From NCBI GenBank assembly GCA_021827465.1, contig JAKAVX010000150.1, forward strand, positions 1 through 6,649: a stretch of DNA of 6,649 nucleotides. The letters run 5' to 3'. Each line of letters opens with the position of its first letter. Position 1 is the first letter of the stretch. The position numbers and the translations under genes were made by a program. Of the stretch, positions 6,438-6,649 are shown piece by piece. This DNA is from Deltaproteobacteria bacterium. GTDB lineage: Bacteria > Desulfobacterota_B > Binatia > Binatales > Binataceae. The notes beneath the pieces were generated by a model that had not been told where the DNA came from, did no database searches, and saw only the letters and a list, made by a program, of their open reading frames with translations.

Positions 6438-6466
6438 TTAATACGCTTACAAACTGTAAGTATCAC
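6438..6466 (-). promoter_or_regulatory. Probable sigma-70 promoter of the XRE gene
   Basis: On the minus strand GTGATA (6461-6466) as -35 and TATTAA (6438-6443) as -10 each match four of six consensus positions, with an ideal 17-base spacer. Transcription would start near 6430, leaving a leader of about 53 bases that carries the purine-rich ribosome site. This is the most AT-rich part of the window. Confidence 0.5.
6446..6460. promoter_or_regulatory. Inverted repeat, probable operator
   Basis: CTTACA-AAC-TGTAAG is a perfect 6+3+6 inverted repeat. With one bulged base the symmetry continues into flanking ATAC and TAT. It occupies 15 of the 17 bases between the proposed -35 and -10 boxes of the XRE gene, the position where a bound dimer would block RNA polymerase. 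The likeliest binder is the XRE protein itself, although a TetR-type or other dimeric regulator encoded elsewhere is possible. Confidence 0.55.
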
Positions 6467-6621
6467 GATGCCGTCAAAGTGGCAACAGGAGACTAGAGGG
6501 TTTTTATAGCGCTGAATGACCGTGTCTCGGCAGGTTTACGATGCAAATGCAGCCAGGGCGCAAGATTCGCTGGATCTCCACCACGAGGTCTGTCCGCCGG
6601 TGGCACGGCTGAACAGGGTCC
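6467..6621. other. Stretch with no recognised gene
   Basis: I see no supported gene, tRNA or terminator here. A 23-codon frame starting at the ATG at 6541 on the plus strand has only a CAGG-like ribosome site and an unremarkable basic product; I do not call it. This stretch is probably the spacer between the XRE gene and the next minus-strand gene to the right. Confidence 0.4.
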
Positions 6622-6649
6622 TCAATTGCCGTACGGGTTGCGGCCGTGG
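6622..6649 (-). CDS. Possible 3' end of a gene running off the right edge
   Basis: On the minus strand the last nine codons read HGRNPYGN followed by TGA (6622-6624). Seven of the eight sense codons end in G or C, as in the real genes here. This is too short to identify a family or even to be sure it is coding; it may equally be intergenic. Confidence 0.2.

Overview
This is a GC-rich bacterial window of about 6.6 kb with six well-supported protein genes. It contains no rRNA, tRNA, CRISPR array or insertion sequence that I can see. High G/C at third codon positions and the gene set (a deoxyhypusine-synthase-like protein, a cytidylate-kinase-like protein with a BON tail, a CysQ/IMPase-type phosphatase, two major-facilitator transporters and an XRE regulator) suggest a GC-rich, probably uncultured bacterium, perhaps near the former Deltaproteobacteria or Binatota-like lineages. 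That placement is an impression from protein style, not a demonstrated assignment.

Left half: a cytidylate-kinase-like gene (38-856, minus) is transcribed away from a divergent region (857-1074). On the plus strand follow a bacterial deoxyhypusine-synthase homologue (1075-2208) and, three bases later, an inositol-monophosphatase-superfamily phosphatase (2212-3114); these two almost certainly form an operon. The synthase keeps the catalytic lysine motif (SWGK), but several residues that hold spermidine in true deoxyhypusine synthases appear replaced. This points to polyamine chemistry rather than eIF5A modification. A perfect 10-bp hairpin lies between this operon and the convergent transporter gene.

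Right half, all on the minus strand and so read from right to left: an XRE-family regulator (5949-6377), an SLC17/PHT4-like anion transporter of the ACS family (4558-5847) and a second, unrelated MFS permease (3228-4484). A perfect inverted repeat (6446-6460) fills most of the spacer of a plausible -35/-10 pair upstream of the regulator, as expected for an autorepressor's operator. The regulator may therefore control itself and perhaps the two transporters. At the extreme right edge the last few codons of another minus-strand gene may be present.

No clear defence, mobile or otherwise exotic system is visible. The points most worth following are the substituted pocket of the synthase, its tight pairing with a phosphatase, the kinase-BON fusion and the operator/promoter arrangement of the regulator.
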